Assembly (NCBI GenBank): GCA_963721115.1
Contig: CAVRIA010000006.1
Location: 124,001 to 188,000, forward strand
DNA: 64,000 nt
Source of the DNA: CAVRIA01 sp963721115
Lineage (GTDB): Bacteria; Desulfobacterota; Binatia; HRBIN30; CADEER01
Reading direction: 5' to 3'
Each line of letters starts with the position of its first letter. The stretch's first letter is position 1. Both the position numbers and the translations under genes were made by a program. Below are positions 53,751 through 62,010 of this stretch, one piece after another. The notes beneath the pieces are model-generated. The model did no database searches. It was not told the DNA's origin and saw nothing but the letters and a program-made list of their open reading frames with translations.

Positions 53751-54557
53751 ATGAGCTACAAGATCTACCTCTTCGACGCCCTCAGCCCGATCGAGTGGAG
53801 TCAGGCGGGATGGAAGCTCGAGGGCGACGAGGTCAACCTCGACGACTGCCGGATCGAGTTCATCCACGACGTGATGTTCGCCAACCTGCCCAGGGACGGG
53901 CTGATCGTCGACGCCGGGTGCGGCGTGGCGCGCTGGCCGATCTATCTGCGGCAGAAGGGCTATCGGGTCTTCGGCCTGGAGTGGAGCCAGGAGGCCTGTC
54001 GGCTCGGCAAGAGGACGGACCCCGGCCTGGAGGTCGTCCGCTCGGACGTCCGCCGAACGCCCCTCAAGGACGCGTCGGTGGATGCGGTGCTGTCGCTCGG
54101 CGTGGTCGAGCACGACGAGAGCGGCCCGATCGAGGCGCTGCGCGAGGCGCGGCGCATCCTCAAGCCGGGAGGCGTCATGATCCTCGCCGTGCCGTACAAC
54201 AACCCGCTGCGCCGCCTGGTCGTCAACCGCCTGCAGAGCTGGGTCACCCGCAGGCGCCGGCGGGCGAGCTGGAAGCTCGGCTTCGCCGAGTATCGCTTCA
54301 GCGCGCGCGAGGTGCGCGGCTTTCTGCGGGAGACCGGCTTCGAGGCGCAGTCGATGCATCCGAACGATCTGCGCGCTCCCAAGAACATGGGCCTGTGGGT
54401 CGACTACAACAACCTGATCATCAACCCCTTTCGACCGGTCGCTCGCGAGCAGCTCTTTCTGCTGCCGGGCGTGGCCGGTCGCCTGGCGGGGCTCCTCACC
54501 CGCTGGACCCCGTGGCTGGTCAGCGGCGAGGTGATCTGCGTCGCCCGTGCGGTGTGA
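53751..54557 (+). CDS. SAM-dependent methyltransferase, paralogue of 59,896-60,726
   Basis: 268 residues. Motif I VDAGCGVARWPIYLRQKGYR, motif II area VLSLGVVEHDESGPIEALRE, and ILKPGGVMILAVPYNNPLRR. The long C-terminal part (FRFSAREVRGFLRETGFEAQ, then WVDYNNLIINPFRPVAREQL and a hydrophobic end) is shared with the methyltransferase at 59,896. The two bracket the MBOAT/SGNH/ACP/ligase set. Likely to methylate a glycan or lipid intermediate. Confidence 0.9.
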   Translation: MSYKIYLFDALSPIEWSQAGWKLEGDEVNLDDCRIEFIHDVMFANLPRDGLIVDAGCGVARWPIYLRQKGYRVFGLEWSQEACRLGKRTDPGLEVVRSDVRRTPLKDASVDAVLSLGVVEHDESGPIEALREARRILKPGGVMILAVPYNNPLRRLVVNRLQSWVTRRRRRASWKLGFAEYRFSAREVRGFLRETGFEAQSMHPNDLRAPKNMGLWVDYNNLIINPFRPVAREQLFLLPGVAGRLAGLLTRWTPWLVSGEVICVARAV

Positions 54558-54646
54558 AGCGGCTCCCTCACCTCGAGACCTCGGCCCGCATCGAGAACAG
54601 ACACGCCGGGGGGCCGATCGGGCCCCGGCCGACTTGAGCTCCGCTC

Positions 54647-56056
54647 GTGCTCTTCAACTCGTACGAGTTCGCCGTCTTCTTCGCCATCGTCCTGGCGCTG
54701 TACTGGAGCATGCCGGACAGGTGGCGCATCCCGTTCCTGCTCGGCGCCAGCTACTTCTTCTACGGCAGCTGGGACTACCGCTTCCTGTCGCTCCTGATGC
54801 TCTCCACCGTCATCGACTACACCGCGGGGCTGTTGATCGAGCGCAGCGACGATCCGCGGCGGCGGCGTCTCTATCTGCTCTGCAGTCTGGGCAGCAACCT
54901 CGGCATCCTCGGCTTCTTCAAGTACTGCAACTTCTTCGTCGACAGCATGCGAGCGCTGCTCGCCGCCCTCGGCGTGTCGATCCACACCGGCACGCTGGAC
55001 ATCATCCTGCCGGTGGGAATCTCCTTCTACACGTTTCAGACCATGTCCTACACGATCGACGTCTACCGCCGGCAGGTGCGGCCGACGCGCGACTTCCTCG
55101 CCTTCGCCACCTACGTCTCCTTCTTCCCGCAGCTCGTGGCGGGACCGATCGAGCGTTACGGCAGCCTCTACCCGCAGCTCGCCACGCCGCGCCGGGCGAA
55201 CGTGGAGTTCTTCCGCATGGGGGTCTTCCTCGTCCTGCAGGGCTACCTGAAGAAGGTGGTGATCGCCGACAACGTCGCCGCCGTGGTCGACCACGTCTTT
55301 ACCCATCCGGCGGGGCTCTCGGCCGGCCAGTTGCTCGAGGCGTCGATCCTGTTCACGACCCAGATCTACTGCGACTTCTCCGGCTATTCGGACATCGCCC
55401 GCGGCGTCGCCTACTTTCTCGGCGTCGAGCTGTGCGTCAACTTCCGCGCCCCCCTGCTGTCGCGTTCGATCACCGAGTTCTGGCGCCGCTGGCACGTTTC
55501 GCTGTCGTTCTGGCTGCGCGACTACCTCTACATCCCGCTCGGCGGCAACCGTCAGGGCCGCCGGCGCACCTACGTCAACCTGATGACCACCATGCTGCTC
55601 GGCGGGTTGTGGCACGGGGCGAGCTGGAAGTTCGTCGCGTGGGGCGGCCTGCACGGCGCCGCCCTGGCGGTGGAGCGAATGGCCGGCGTACGCGCGCGCG
55701 AGGGCGAACCGCCGCGACCGGGCGATCTCTGGCGCTCCGTGCTCCTGCTGCCGGCGACGTTCGCCTTCGTCGTCGTCGCTTTCATCTTCTTCCGCGCCGC
55801 CTCGATCGGCAGCGGCTGGCAGATCGTGCGCGGAATTCTCGGCGGCGCCGGACTGCTCGACGTCGGCACCTTCCGGCTCGCCGCGGTCCTGGCGACGATT
55901 GCCGTGCTCGATGCTCCGCTGTACCGGCTGGACGACCAGGTCTGGGCGCTGCGCCTGCCGCTGCTCGTCCGCCTCGCGCTGTACAGCCTCCTGCTGCTGG
56001 CGCTGGTGCTGCTCACCGGCCACAACCAGGCGCCCTTCATCTACTTCGCCTTCTGA
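54647..56056 (+). CDS. MBOAT family O-acyltransferase (AlgI/DltB-like)
   Basis: 469 residues from GTG 54647, about ten to eleven membrane helices. Characteristic blocks: MLFNSYEFAVFFAIVLALYW, SYFFYGSWDYRFLSLLMLST, ILPVGISFYTFQTMSYTIDV, FPQLVAGPIERYGSLYPQL, FCDFSGYSDIARG-like YCDFSGYSDIARGVAYFLGV, WRRWHVSLSFWLRDYLYIPL. The catalytic His is His323 in LLGGLWHGASWKF. Such enzymes move an acyl group across the inner membrane onto a polysaccharide. The next gene on this strand encodes an SGNH-type partner, as algJ/dltD do in other systems. Confidence 0.93.
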   Translation: MLFNSYEFAVFFAIVLALYWSMPDRWRIPFLLGASYFFYGSWDYRFLSLLMLSTVIDYTAGLLIERSDDPRRRRLYLLCSLGSNLGILGFFKYCNFFVDSMRALLAALGVSIHTGTLDIILPVGISFYTFQTMSYTIDVYRRQVRPTRDFLAFATYVSFFPQLVAGPIERYGSLYPQLATPRRANVEFFRMGVFLVLQGYLKKVVIADNVAAVVDHVFTHPAGLSAGQLLEASILFTTQIYCDFSGYSDIARGVAYFLGVELCVNFRAPLLSRSITEFWRRWHVSLSFWLRDYLYIPLGGNRQGRRRTYVNLMTTMLLGGLWHGASWKFVAWGGLHGAALAVERMAGVRAREGEPPRPGDLWRSVLLLPATFAFVVVAFIFFRAASIGSGWQIVRGILGGAGLLDVGTFRLAAVLATIAVLDAPLYRLDDQVWALRLPLLVRLALYSLLLLALVLLTGHNQAPFIYFAF

Positions 56057-56114
56057 GATGCTATGTTCGAAGCAGCAGAACGTGTTCGCATCTGTGTCCA
56101 CTGCCCGCCCCCCT

Positions 56115-56225
56115 CCTGGATGCCGGCTAAAGGACTGCCGGCATGACGGTCCGGGGCAGAGTCCGTCATTCCCGCAATCTTCAAAGCCTGCCCCCGCGAA
56201 AGCGCGGGGCGGGAATCCACTGCCC
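56115..56225. repeat. Palindromic intergenic element related to element A
   Basis: Hairpins GATGCCGGCTAAAGGACTGC/CGGCATG and GTCATTCCCGC with GCGGGAATCCACTG, CCCCCGCGAAAGCGCGGGGC inside. It resembles element A but lacks the recognised ends. Confidence 0.55.
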
Positions 56226-56255
56226 GTTGTTGGGTTGCGGGCGTGAGCCCGCGCT

Positions 56256-57347
56256 ATGATGCGGAATCGAGAAAAACGCAGATGGGGCGGCCGGCGGGCC
56301 CTGCTGATCGAGATCGCGGTGCCGCTGCTGGTGCTGCTGGCCCTCGAGCTGGGTCTGCGATCCTACGCCGCGGGCCGCTCCGACTTTCCGCTGCCGCGCT
56401 ACTTCACCTCGTCGATCGACACGGGCAAGTTCCTCGCCCTGCGCGAGCGTGCGGCGACGGAGGGCCGGCTCGACGTGCTGCTGCTCGGAATGTCGCCGAT
56501 GATGCGCGTCTACGGCGCCGAGCTGCATCGGGTCCTGGCGCAGCGCGGCGCCGGCTCGGCGGTGTTCAACTTCGCCGGACCGTACCACGGGATCGAGTTC
56601 GACCGGCGGCTGCTGCGCGACATCGTGCTGCCCCTGGAAGTGCCGCGCGTCATCGTCTATGGCGTCACCCCGCTCGTGCTCCTCAACGAGCGAGGGGCCG
56701 AAGACGTCGACCGTTTCGTGCGCGATCTGCCCGTCTTCCACATCGAAGACGGCAGCCTCGCGGAGCGCCTGCGGGGCACGCTTCTGCTGCACGTTCGCCT
56801 GCTCGCCTACCGCGAGTATCTGCGCGATCGGCTGACGCCCGGCCGAGCCGTGATCGACGATCCATGGACCGAGAAGGCGCGCAACACGAATCGGTTCGGC
56901 GACATCGAGCTGATGAAGATCGCACGTCCGGTGCGCAACCTGGCGGGCTACGAGCTGCGGTGGCGCAAGCGCTTCGCCGATTTCGACCGCCTGATGAGGA
57001 CCTCGCCCGTGTTTCCCAACCTGCGCTCGCTGGCGCGGCTCTGCCGCGAGCGCGGCATCGAGCTCGTCATCCTCAACAACGCCGTCCACCCGCTGTTTCT
57101 CACCCTGCTGCCGGATGGACAGCGCGACTACCAGCGCTTCGTCGACCGCATCCGCCGGCTCGCTGCCGCGGCGGACGTGCGCTTCTTCGATCCGGCCGGC
57201 GGCCGGCCCGGGCGCCCCGAGCTGTTCAACGACACCCTGCACCACAACGCCGCCGGCGGCGTCTGGCTGACCGGCGAGCTCGCCGACTACCTACTGGCGC
57301 AGGGGTTGGTCGGCGGCGAGGAGCAAAGACAGCCCAGCGGCGAGTAG
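56256..57347 (+). CDS. SGNH/GDSL-like membrane-anchored protein, partner of the MBOAT enzyme (AlgJ/DltD-like)
   Basis: 363 residues. An N-terminal helix (LLIEIAVPLLVLLALELGLR) anchors a periplasmic domain. The nucleophile block is VLLLGMSPMM (Ser80; GMS instead of the classical GDS). The C-terminal NDTLHHNAAGGVWL supplies the DxxH pair Asp326/His329. This triad is that of SGNH hydrolases that finish acyl transfer after MBOAT proteins (AlgJ/AlgX, DltD, PatB types). About 200 bases after the MBOAT gene, with a palindromic repeat between. Family-level identification is by motif; overall similarity to AlgJ is low. Confidence 0.78.
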   Translation: MMRNREKRRWGGRRALLIEIAVPLLVLLALELGLRSYAAGRSDFPLPRYFTSSIDTGKFLALRERAATEGRLDVLLLGMSPMMRVYGAELHRVLAQRGAGSAVFNFAGPYHGIEFDRRLLRDIVLPLEVPRVIVYGVTPLVLLNERGAEDVDRFVRDLPVFHIEDGSLAERLRGTLLLHVRLLAYREYLRDRLTPGRAVIDDPWTEKARNTNRFGDIELMKIARPVRNLAGYELRWRKRFADFDRLMRTSPVFPNLRSLARLCRERGIELVILNNAVHPLFLTLLPDGQRDYQRFVDRIRRLAAAADVRFFDPAGGRPGRPELFNDTLHHNAAGGVWLTGELADYLLAQGLVGGEEQRQPSGE

Positions 57348-57451
57348 AGCGCCCGCGAGCAGCTCCTCGTGGTGCCAGGTTTGGCCGACGTCCGATTCCT
57401 CGCCGACCTTGGGCTCGCCCTGCGTCGATCGGGGGAAGTCAGCGGCGGCGC

Positions 57452-57663
57452 TCAGCCGCCCGCTGGACTGTCTCGCTGGGACTTCTTTTCATCGGGATCG
57501 AAATCGCCATCGGGATCGAAATCGAGCTCAGAGCATTCGTAGGGCACGGAATCTTCCTTGACGCAGTAGCCTCTTCCACCCAATCGACTGAGCATTGCGG
57601 CCATGCGATCCAATTCGATTTCGCGAGACGGTAAACGTCAAGCCTTTCGTGTCCGAGTCCCAT
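57452..57663 (-). pseudogene. Remnant of a four-helix bundle (23S rRNA intervening-sequence type) protein gene
   Basis: From ATG 57663 the frame opens GLGHERLDVYRLA, the invariant start of the small four-helix bundle family once named for 23S rRNA intervening sequences. A few codons later a change of frame gives the family's end, AMLSRLGGRGYCVKED then YECSELDFDPDGDFDPDEKK. About 70 central residues are missing and the frame is broken, so it is an internally deleted pseudogene. The Asp-rich tail is encoded by the ATCGGGATCGAAATCG repeats seen here. A further similar stretch at about 57,667-57,705 may be another fragment. Confidence 0.7.
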
Positions 57664-57840
57664 GTCTTCTCGATTTCGATGGCGATCTCGATTTCGATTT
57701 CGACTCTTCCAACGCCAGCTTGATCTGCGGAAGGATCTGCCGCAGGCGAGCTTCGAGCATGCGACGCCGGTAGTCCGACTGATTTAAAGCCGCACTTTAA
57801 AATAGCCGAAAACCGGCCGACCCTCCACAGGGGCCGACGC

Positions 57841-58089
57841 TCAGGATCGACGCGCGTTCGCGACGTAGGCCAGAATCCTCTCGATCGAGTCGAAGTGATC
57901 GACGGTGAGATCGCGGTCGGGGATCAGCAGGCCGGTCTCCCGTTCGAGCACCGCCGCCAGGCGGACCAGTCCGGCGGAGTCGACCAGGCCGCTGGTGACG
58001 AGCAGGTCGCCGGCGGCGATCTCCTGCTCTCGAATGCCCAGCTCGGCGCGCAGGAAGTCGCGGATCTTCTTTTCCAGCTGGGCGTCCAC
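57841..58089 (-). CDS. Acyl carrier protein
   Basis: 82 residues, acidic. GLVDSAGLVRLAAVLERETG carries Ser38, the phosphopantetheine attachment site (DSxxL-type), and the helical pattern before and after is that of ACPs; IPDRDLTVDHFDSIERILAY is a typical end. It is 16 bases downstream of the acyl-AMP ligase gene start-side neighbour on the same strand, so the ligase presumably loads it. It could hold an acyl group for the MBOAT enzyme encoded nearby, as DltC does for DltB. Confidence 0.93.
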   Translation of the reverse strand: MDAQLEKKIRDFLRAELGIREQEIAAGDLLVTSGLVDSAGLVRLAAVLERETGLLIPDRDLTVDHFDSIERILAYVANARRS

Positions 58090-58105
58090 CCCGTCACCTC
58101 TTTCG

Positions 58106-59824
58106 TCAGGCCTCGAACTGCTGCGCGTGCCGCCGCCGCGTCGCCCGGCGCGCCAGCTTGCCGCTCGTCGTCTTCTCCACCCCGCCGGGAGGGACGAGGA
58201 TCACGTGCCGGAGGGCGAGCCCGGTGGCGCTCAGGACTCGAGCCCGAATCGCGTCGCGCAGGCGCTCGAGCGCCCCGTCCTCGGTCTCCTTGGTCTCCAC
58301 GACGGCGGCGAGATCCTCGGTGCCGCGCTCCTCGTTGAGCACACCGAACACGGCGGCGCAGCCCTCCCGCACCCCGGGAACCTCGTTGACCGCCTGCTCG
58401 ATGTCGTGCGGCGAGTACTTCTCCCCGCCGACGACGATCAGATCCTTGTCGCGCGAGACGAAGAACAGGTGACCGTCGGCGAGGTAGCCGCGATCGCCGG
58501 TGTTCAACCAACCGCCGACGAGGGTGGCGGACGTCGCCTCGGGATCGCGGTTGTAGCCCGAGAACAGGCAGTCGGTCTTCAGCCAGATGGTACCGACGCC
58601 GCGCTCGGGAAGGGGCCGCGAGGCTTCGTCCCGAATCTCGATCGTGCAGCCGGGCAGGCTCTTTCCGGTCGACACGAACTCGATGCCCTCGCCGTCCGTG
58701 GTCCGCGCCGTGTCGGTCGTGGCGAGCGCGCCCCGATCGATGGTCTCGATGCGCGGCGGCTCGTCCAGGGTATGGGCGGTGGCGGCGGTCACGTTTTCGG
58801 CCAGCCCGTACACCGGGGTGAACGCCTCGGGCCGGAATCCGTGGCTCGCGAAGCGCCGGGCGAACGCCCGCACCGTCGGCGCCAGGATCGGCTCGGCGGC
58901 CGACACGGCGAGGCGCCAACTCGAGAGGTCGAGACCTTCGATCTCCGCGTCGGGCACGCGCCTGGCGCACAGCGTATAGGCAAAGTTCGGCGCCCAGGCG
59001 TGCGCGCCGCGGTAGCGGTGAATGGCCCACAGCCAGAGCGACGGCTCGCGCATGAAATCCATGGTCGGAATCAGCACGGTCGGGCAGCCGCTCAGCAGCG
59101 GCAGCAGAAAGGCGTCGATGAGACCCATGTCGTGGTAGAGGGGAATCCAGTTGACGCTGATGTCGGCCGTAGTGAGCTTCAGCCCGCGGCGCAGCGCTCG
59201 GATGTTGTTGAGTATGGCGGTGTGCGTCAGCAGAACGCCCTTCGGCGGGCCGGTCGAGCCCGAGGAGTATTGTGCGGTGGCGATGGCGTCCGGACGCGCT
59301 GCTACGAACGGCGCGTCTCCCTCCCCTTGCACGTCGCGCGGGGTGAGAATCGCCGTCGCTCCGGGCAGCTCGGACGACTGGGCGCGAAGGATCTCCGCGA
59401 TCTCGTCGTCGGCGTAGAGAGCGAACGCCTCGGCGTTGTCGGCGATCCTGCCGACGCGGGCGGCGTAGGCGCGCGGATCGGCCAGTCGGTTGGAGGGGGT
59501 GGCGACCAGCGCCGGTACCGCCCCCGCCAGCATGGCGCCGAAGTACGCCGACACGAGCTCGGCGCTCGTCGGCACGATGATGACGACGATCCGGCCGGGC
59601 GGCAGGCCGCGGGCGAGCAGACCGGACTGGATGGCCCGCGCGCGCTGCCAGAGTCGCTCCAGGGTCAGGCGTTCCTCCGAGAGGTCGCGGCGAACGAGGA
59701 CGAGGCATTCGTAGCCGGGAAAGTCTCGCACCAAGGTCGCCAGGGTTCCGGTCAACGTGTCGGCGCCGTCCAGAATGTGCCCCCGAACCGGGCTGTCCCG
59801 AAGGGTGACGCGACCCGCACGCAT
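58106..59824 (-). CDS. Fatty acyl-AMP ligase (FAAL, ANL superfamily)
   Basis: 572 residues from ATG 59824; upstream in-frame codons lie inside the preceding gene's end. ANL motifs: AQYSSGSTGPPKGVLLTHTA (about residues 184-203), LPLYHDMGLI-like WIPLYHDMGLIDAFLLPLLS, GGPNFAY-like WAPNFAYTLCARRVPDAEIE, GWLNTGDRGYLADGHLFFVS and VGGEKYSPHDIEQAVNEVPG. The pattern around the YHDMGLI and PNFAY boxes is that of FAALs, which activate a fatty acid as acyl-AMP and pass it to an ACP rather than to CoA. The adjacent ACP gene (16-base gap) fits. Together with MBOAT and SGNH genes it suggests acylation of the surface glycan. Confidence 0.9.
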   Translation of the reverse strand: MRAGRVTLRDSPVRGHILDGADTLTGTLATLVRDFPGYECLVLVRRDLSEERLTLERLWQRARAIQSGLLARGLPPGRIVVIIVPTSAELVSAYFGAMLAGAVPALVATPSNRLADPRAYAARVGRIADNAEAFALYADDEIAEILRAQSSELPGATAILTPRDVQGEGDAPFVAARPDAIATAQYSSGSTGPPKGVLLTHTAILNNIRALRRGLKLTTADISVNWIPLYHDMGLIDAFLLPLLSGCPTVLIPTMDFMREPSLWLWAIHRYRGAHAWAPNFAYTLCARRVPDAEIEGLDLSSWRLAVSAAEPILAPTVRAFARRFASHGFRPEAFTPVYGLAENVTAATAHTLDEPPRIETIDRGALATTDTARTTDGEGIEFVSTGKSLPGCTIEIRDEASRPLPERGVGTIWLKTDCLFSGYNRDPEATSATLVGGWLNTGDRGYLADGHLFFVSRDKDLIVVGGEKYSPHDIEQAVNEVPGVREGCAAVFGVLNEERGTEDLAAVVETKETEDGALERLRDAIRARVLSATGLALRHVILVPPGGVEKTTSGKLARRATRRRHAQQFEA

Positions 59825-59895
59825 TCCGGCGACCGTACAATGGGCTCCGGGCTCGAGCAACTCGAAACGGGCTTCGCCGCCGCCGGCCCGGCGGC

Positions 59896-60726
59896 TCACT
59901 TCGCGGCGCGCGCGATCAGCAGGATGCCCGCGCACGCGATCCAGGGGGAGACGGCGTTCAGGCAGCGCGCCAGCAGCCGGCCGGGGGCGTTGAGCTCCCA
60001 GGTGCCGGCCGGCGCCCCGCGCTCGCGGACGAGGGGGCCGAGGTCGAGGCTGAGGCCCTTCGCCCAGGGGGGGCGGAAGTCGTCGGGCTCGACGTGCTCG
60101 ACGCGAAAGCCGGTGCGCTCGAGATGGCGCTCGATCTCGCGCCGCGAGTAGCGGAACTCGGTGAACGCCAGCGGCCGCCCGCGCAGGCGCGACAGCAGGT
60201 AGAAGCCCTGCAGGGCGCGGTTGGTGAGCAGGCGCCGGAAGAGGTTGTTGTAGGGAACGATGAGCAGCAGCAGGCCGCCCGGCTTCAGCAGGCGGTGGAT
60301 CTCGCGCAGCAGGTCCTCCGGGCCGTCCTCGAAGTGCTCGGCGACGTAGGAGGAGAAGACGGCGTCGAAGCTGGCGGTCGAGAACGGCGAGCGCAGGACG
60401 TCCCCGCGCACGAGGCGCATCTCCGGGTCGTGCCGGCGCGCGACGTTCAGCGGTCCGGCGCTGTCGTCGATCCCGAAGGCGCGATGGCCGAGCTTCTCGA
60501 AGAAGGCCATCCAGCGGCCGGTGCCGCAGCCGGACTCGAGGATGCGCCTGCCGCTGCCGTCGAGGTAGCGCCGCAGGGTCGGCACGCAGGTCTCGCGCTC
60601 CTCGATGACCGACAGGTGCACGTCGTAGTAGGCGCGCCCGGGCGTCTGCGCCGCCCAGTGCTCGAACTGGTAGGTCTCGTCGAGCCCGGCCGCGATCTCG
60701 GCGCGCACGTACTGCTTGAAGGGCAT
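59896..60726 (-). CDS. SAM-dependent methyltransferase, paralogue of 53,751-54,557
   Basis: 276 residues from ATG 60726 (MPFKQYVRAEIAAGLDETYQ); longer reading upstream runs into intergenic repeats. Motif I RRILESGCGTGRWMAFFEKL, then LVRGDVLRSPFSTASFDAVF and VAEHFEDGPEDLLREIHRLL, LKPGGLLLLIVPYNNLFRRL. It shares the YNN-RR motif and the layout of the C-terminal part with the methyltransferase at 53,751. The last 30 residues are hydrophobic (ILLIARAAK). Likely to act on the same class of substrate. Confidence 0.9.
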   Translation of the reverse strand: MPFKQYVRAEIAAGLDETYQFEHWAAQTPGRAYYDVHLSVIEERETCVPTLRRYLDGSGRRILESGCGTGRWMAFFEKLGHRAFGIDDSAGPLNVARRHDPEMRLVRGDVLRSPFSTASFDAVFSSYVAEHFEDGPEDLLREIHRLLKPGGLLLLIVPYNNLFRRLLTNRALQGFYLLSRLRGRPLAFTEFRYSRREIERHLERTGFRVEHVEPDDFRPPWAKGLSLDLGPLVRERGAPAGTWELNAPGRLLARCLNAVSPWIACAGILLIARAAK

Positions 60727-60750
60727 GGTCGATATTACGGAAGAGAATTC

Positions 60751-60879
60751 ACCACGAAGTCGCCATGAGCTGCGCTCGCCCGAAGAGACATGAAAAAGGC
60801 AACCACGAAGAACACGAAGATCACGAAGGTAAGAACGGAAACGCCGGGCGAAGGCGATGCCGATCCATTTTCGGAGGAG
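60751..60879 (+). repeat. Direct repeat E, left copy, flanking the Uma2 gene
   Basis: About 130 bases: ACCACGAAG, GCTGCGCTCG, GAAGAGACATGAAAAAGGCA, ACCACGAAGAACACGAAGAT, CACGAAGGTAAGAACGGAAA, CGATCCATTTTCGGAGGAG. The same order recurs in the same orientation at 61,627-61,758. Confidence 0.8.
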
Positions 60880-60919
60880 GGCACGAAGACCACGAAGAAC
60901 GGCGGTCGGGACTGTGCCG

Positions 60920-61489
60920 TCACTTGCCGGGCAGTAGATCGTCGACCAGTACGCTGGCGCCGGTGAAGGCCGCGATGCCGATGCGTTCGCCGCGGCGGGC
61001 GGTGCGGCAGTCTCGGAAATTGCCTGCCGCCGGGTCCGGTGAGCGAAGCACCTCGACCTGATCGTCTCGCAGGTTGACCAGCCAATACTCGGGAATCCCG
61101 GCGGCAGCATAGACGGCTGCCTTGGTCAGCCGATCCTGGGGAAGAGAGCTGTCTGCGATCTCCACCACCAGGAGGGCGGCGTCCGGATGCGCATCGTCAT
61201 AGGCAGATGCCGGTCCGGTGACCACGGCGATGTCGGGTTCCGGCACCGAACGCGGGCCCGCGATGAGGGGCGACTGCACGCGGATGACGGCCCGCTTCCC
61301 GATGGCGTCTCGGATCGCCTCGGCCACACGAGTCGTCGCCGAGGCATGACGCGGGGATTGCGGCGACATGGTGACGATCACTCCTTCCAGCAGCTCGACC
61401 CGATCGTCGTGCCGTAGGACCCCCGAATCGACGAGGGCGAAGTAGCTTTGCGCCGTATACCGAGGTTCAACGTGAGCGGGCTGCGCCAT
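60920..61489 (-). CDS. Uma2 family (DUF820) PD-(D/E)XK endonuclease-like protein
   Basis: 189 residues from ATG 61489; the upstream in-frame extension is repeat DNA. Family features: YFALVDSGVLRHDDRVELLE, VIVTMSPQSPRHASATTRVA, VPEPDIAVVTGPASAYDDAH, then LLVVEIADSSLPQDRLTKAA with VYAAAGIPEYWLVNLRDDQV, giving the D..E.K core (PDI, VEI, K). Uma2 genes are abundant in cyanobacteria and other genomes, usually solitary and mobile-like; function unsettled. Here the gene sits between two direct repeats. Confidence 0.9.
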   Translation of the reverse strand: MAQPAHVEPRYTAQSYFALVDSGVLRHDDRVELLEGVIVTMSPQSPRHASATTRVAEAIRDAIGKRAVIRVQSPLIAGPRSVPEPDIAVVTGPASAYDDAHPDAALLVVEIADSSLPQDRLTKAAVYAAAGIPEYWLVNLRDDQVEVLRSPDPAAGNFRDCRTARRGERIGIAAFTGASVLVDDLLPGK

Positions 61490-62010
61490 CGGTGTTGATG
61501 GTAACAACTGGTGGTCGATTTGAGAAGCCGGTTCGGGAAGAGACAGGAAAAAGGCAACCACGAAGGACACGAAGATCACGAAGGCAAGAACGGAAACGCC
61601 GGTTTCGGAGGACCGCGAAAAAGGCAACCACGAAGTTGGTCATGAGACTGCGCTCGGCCGAAAAGACATGAAAAAATGCAACCACGAAGGACACGAAGAT
61701 CACGAAGGCAAGAGCGGCAGCGCTGGGCGAAGATGATGCGGATCCATTTTCGGAGGAGTTTGCGAAGACGAAGGGAAACGAGACAAAAACCCGTTCGATT
61801 CCTACCTTCGTGCTACTCTACTGTGCTTCGTGGTTGCCTTCTTCATCCTTCTTTGGGCGAACGCGGCTCATGACGAACTTCGTGGTGGAAGATCCTTGGG
61901 GTCACGGCAGATTCCTCGGGGGCAGGACGTCTGCTCGGGGGCAGGACGTCTGAAGGTTGCCGGTGCTCGTATGCGGCCGTCGATGGCCGGATGCGCTCGC
62001 GCTCGCGAAG
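61490..62010. other. Intergenic region rich in ACCACGAAG-type repeats
   Basis: Contains a partial unit (61,550-61,612), the right direct repeat (61,627-61,758) and a further fragment near 61,822. The remainder up to the methyltransferase stop at 62,011 shows no supported feature. Confidence 0.6.
61627..61758 (+). repeat. Direct repeat E, right copy, flanking the Uma2 gene
   Basis: Matches 60,751-60,879 in order: ACCACGAAG, GACTGCGCTCGGCCGAAAAG, ACATGAAAAA, ACCACGAAGGACACGAAGAT, CACGAAGGCAAGAGCGG, GATCCATTTTCGGAGGAG. Confidence 0.8.

Noticed and set aside
60727..61110. N-terminal extension (128 codons) of the methyltransferase at 59,896, and the extension of Uma2 to 61,627
   Set aside because: Both are translations of ACCACGAAG-type repeat DNA; homology to the families starts at 60,726 and 61,489.
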